Source: an uncultured bacterium (GTDB taxonomy: Bacteria > Bacteroidota > Ignavibacteria > Ignavibacteriales > Melioribacteraceae). Taken from it: 7,422 nucleotides of DNA. Position 1 is the stretch's first letter, and each line of letters begins with the position of its first letter. The stretch covers positions 1 to 7,422 of the forward strand of contig CALDDL010000269.1 of the NCBI GenBank assembly GCA_937936675.1, written 5' to 3'. The notes below the pieces were generated by a model. The model was not told the origin of the DNA. It saw nothing but the letters and a program-made list of their open reading frames with translations, and ran no database searches. Below, one piece after another: positions 7,008 to 7,422 of the stretch. Position numbers and translations under genes: made by a program.

Positions 7008-7415
7008 ATGGAAAATATGTACATTAATCATCTCGCAGTTTTTGTATGTGCTATTCTTAGCCTAGTATTAGGCGGTCTTTGGTATTCACCACTATTATTT
7101 TATAAAGGATGGAAAAAGGAAAACAATTTTTCTGATGAAGATTTAAAGAAAGTAAATCCTGCAATCACCTATTCGTTTACCTTTGTTTTTGCATTAATCA
7201 TGAGTTACAATATGGCTTTTTTCTTAGGTGATGCGAAAACCGATATGGCGTGGGGAGCGACTGCCGGATTTTTAGCGGGGTTCGGTTGGGCTGCTTTAAT
7301 ATTTGCTGTTATTGCTTTGTTCGAGGGGCGTTCATGGAAATATATTCTTATTAATGGTGGGTATATAACAGTCTATTTTACTCTTATCGGACTAATACTC
7401 GGTGCTTGGCGATAA
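7008..7415 (+). CDS. DUF1761-family small integral membrane protein
   Basis: This 135-residue protein has four predicted transmembrane helices, at about 7-30, 53-73, 80-105 and 111-132. The first helix carries the GGLWYSPLLF signature (22-31), followed by a GWKKE segment and a short charged S-D-E-D-L loop, as in DUF1761 proteins. The function of that family is unknown. The gene is complete: a good Shine-Dalgarno, AGGGGAG (6992-6998), sits 9 nt before the ATG, and the TAA stop ends at 7415. It is 96 nt downstream of the MFS gene on the same strand and may be transcribed with it, but nothing in the sequence ties the two functionally. Confidence 0.88.
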   Translation: MENMYINHLAVFVCAILSLVLGGLWYSPLLFYKGWKKENNFSDEDLKKVNPAITYSFTFVFALIMSYNMAFFLGDAKTDMAWGATAGFLAGFGWAALIFAVIALFEGRSWKYILINGGYITVYFTLIGLILGAWR

Positions 7416-7422
7416 TTAATAA

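Overview
The window looks like ordinary chromosome from a low-GC member of the Bacteroidota/Chlorobiota/Ignavibacteriota group, most likely an Ignavibacteria-type organism. The best clue is the C-terminal type IX secretion (T9SS) sorting domain in the first gene, with its NYPNPFNP signature; this form is very common in Ignavibacteria and relatives. The AT-rich composition and a Gly-zipper OmpA lipoprotein fit that placement. Shine-Dalgarno sites are clear before four genes and weak or absent before the heparinase-like and MFS genes. The taxon is an inference, since no rRNA or marker gene is present.

Layout. (1) Positions 1-428: the 3' end of a secreted SGNH/GDSL-type hydrolase with a T9SS sorting domain. 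(2) 506-2467: a Tat-exported heparinase II/III-family polysaccharide lyase on the same strand, 77 nt downstream. Together they suggest attack on a decorated, uronic-acid-type polysaccharide, with the esterase-like enzyme removing substituents and the lyase cutting the chain. (3) 2468-2687: a convergent, gene-free spacer with two inverted-repeat structures. (4) 2688-3886, minus strand: a two-gene unit made of a small beta-barrel outer-membrane protein followed by a Gly-zipper/OmpA-type peptidoglycan-binding lipoprotein, probably an envelope module. (5) 3899-4120: the spacer upstream of that unit, with an 11-nt direct repeat spaced exactly 20 nt and a nearby inverted repeat. (6) 4121-5548, minus strand: a cytoplasmic-looking metallophosphoesterase/5'-nucleotidase-fold protein with SoxB-like sequence features. 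(7) 5549-5678: a divergent promoter region. (8) 5679-6911: an MFS exporter of the MFS_3/EntS-like type. (9) 7008-7415: a small four-helix DUF1761 membrane protein.

Nothing here forms a recognisable new multi-gene system. There is no CRISPR array, tRNA, rRNA, transposase or phage gene. The points most worth a second look are the altered GNH(E/D) metal-site motif in the SoxB-like protein, the structured element between the convergent genes, the 20-nt-spaced repeats, and the A9 tract in the linker just before the secretion domain of the first gene.
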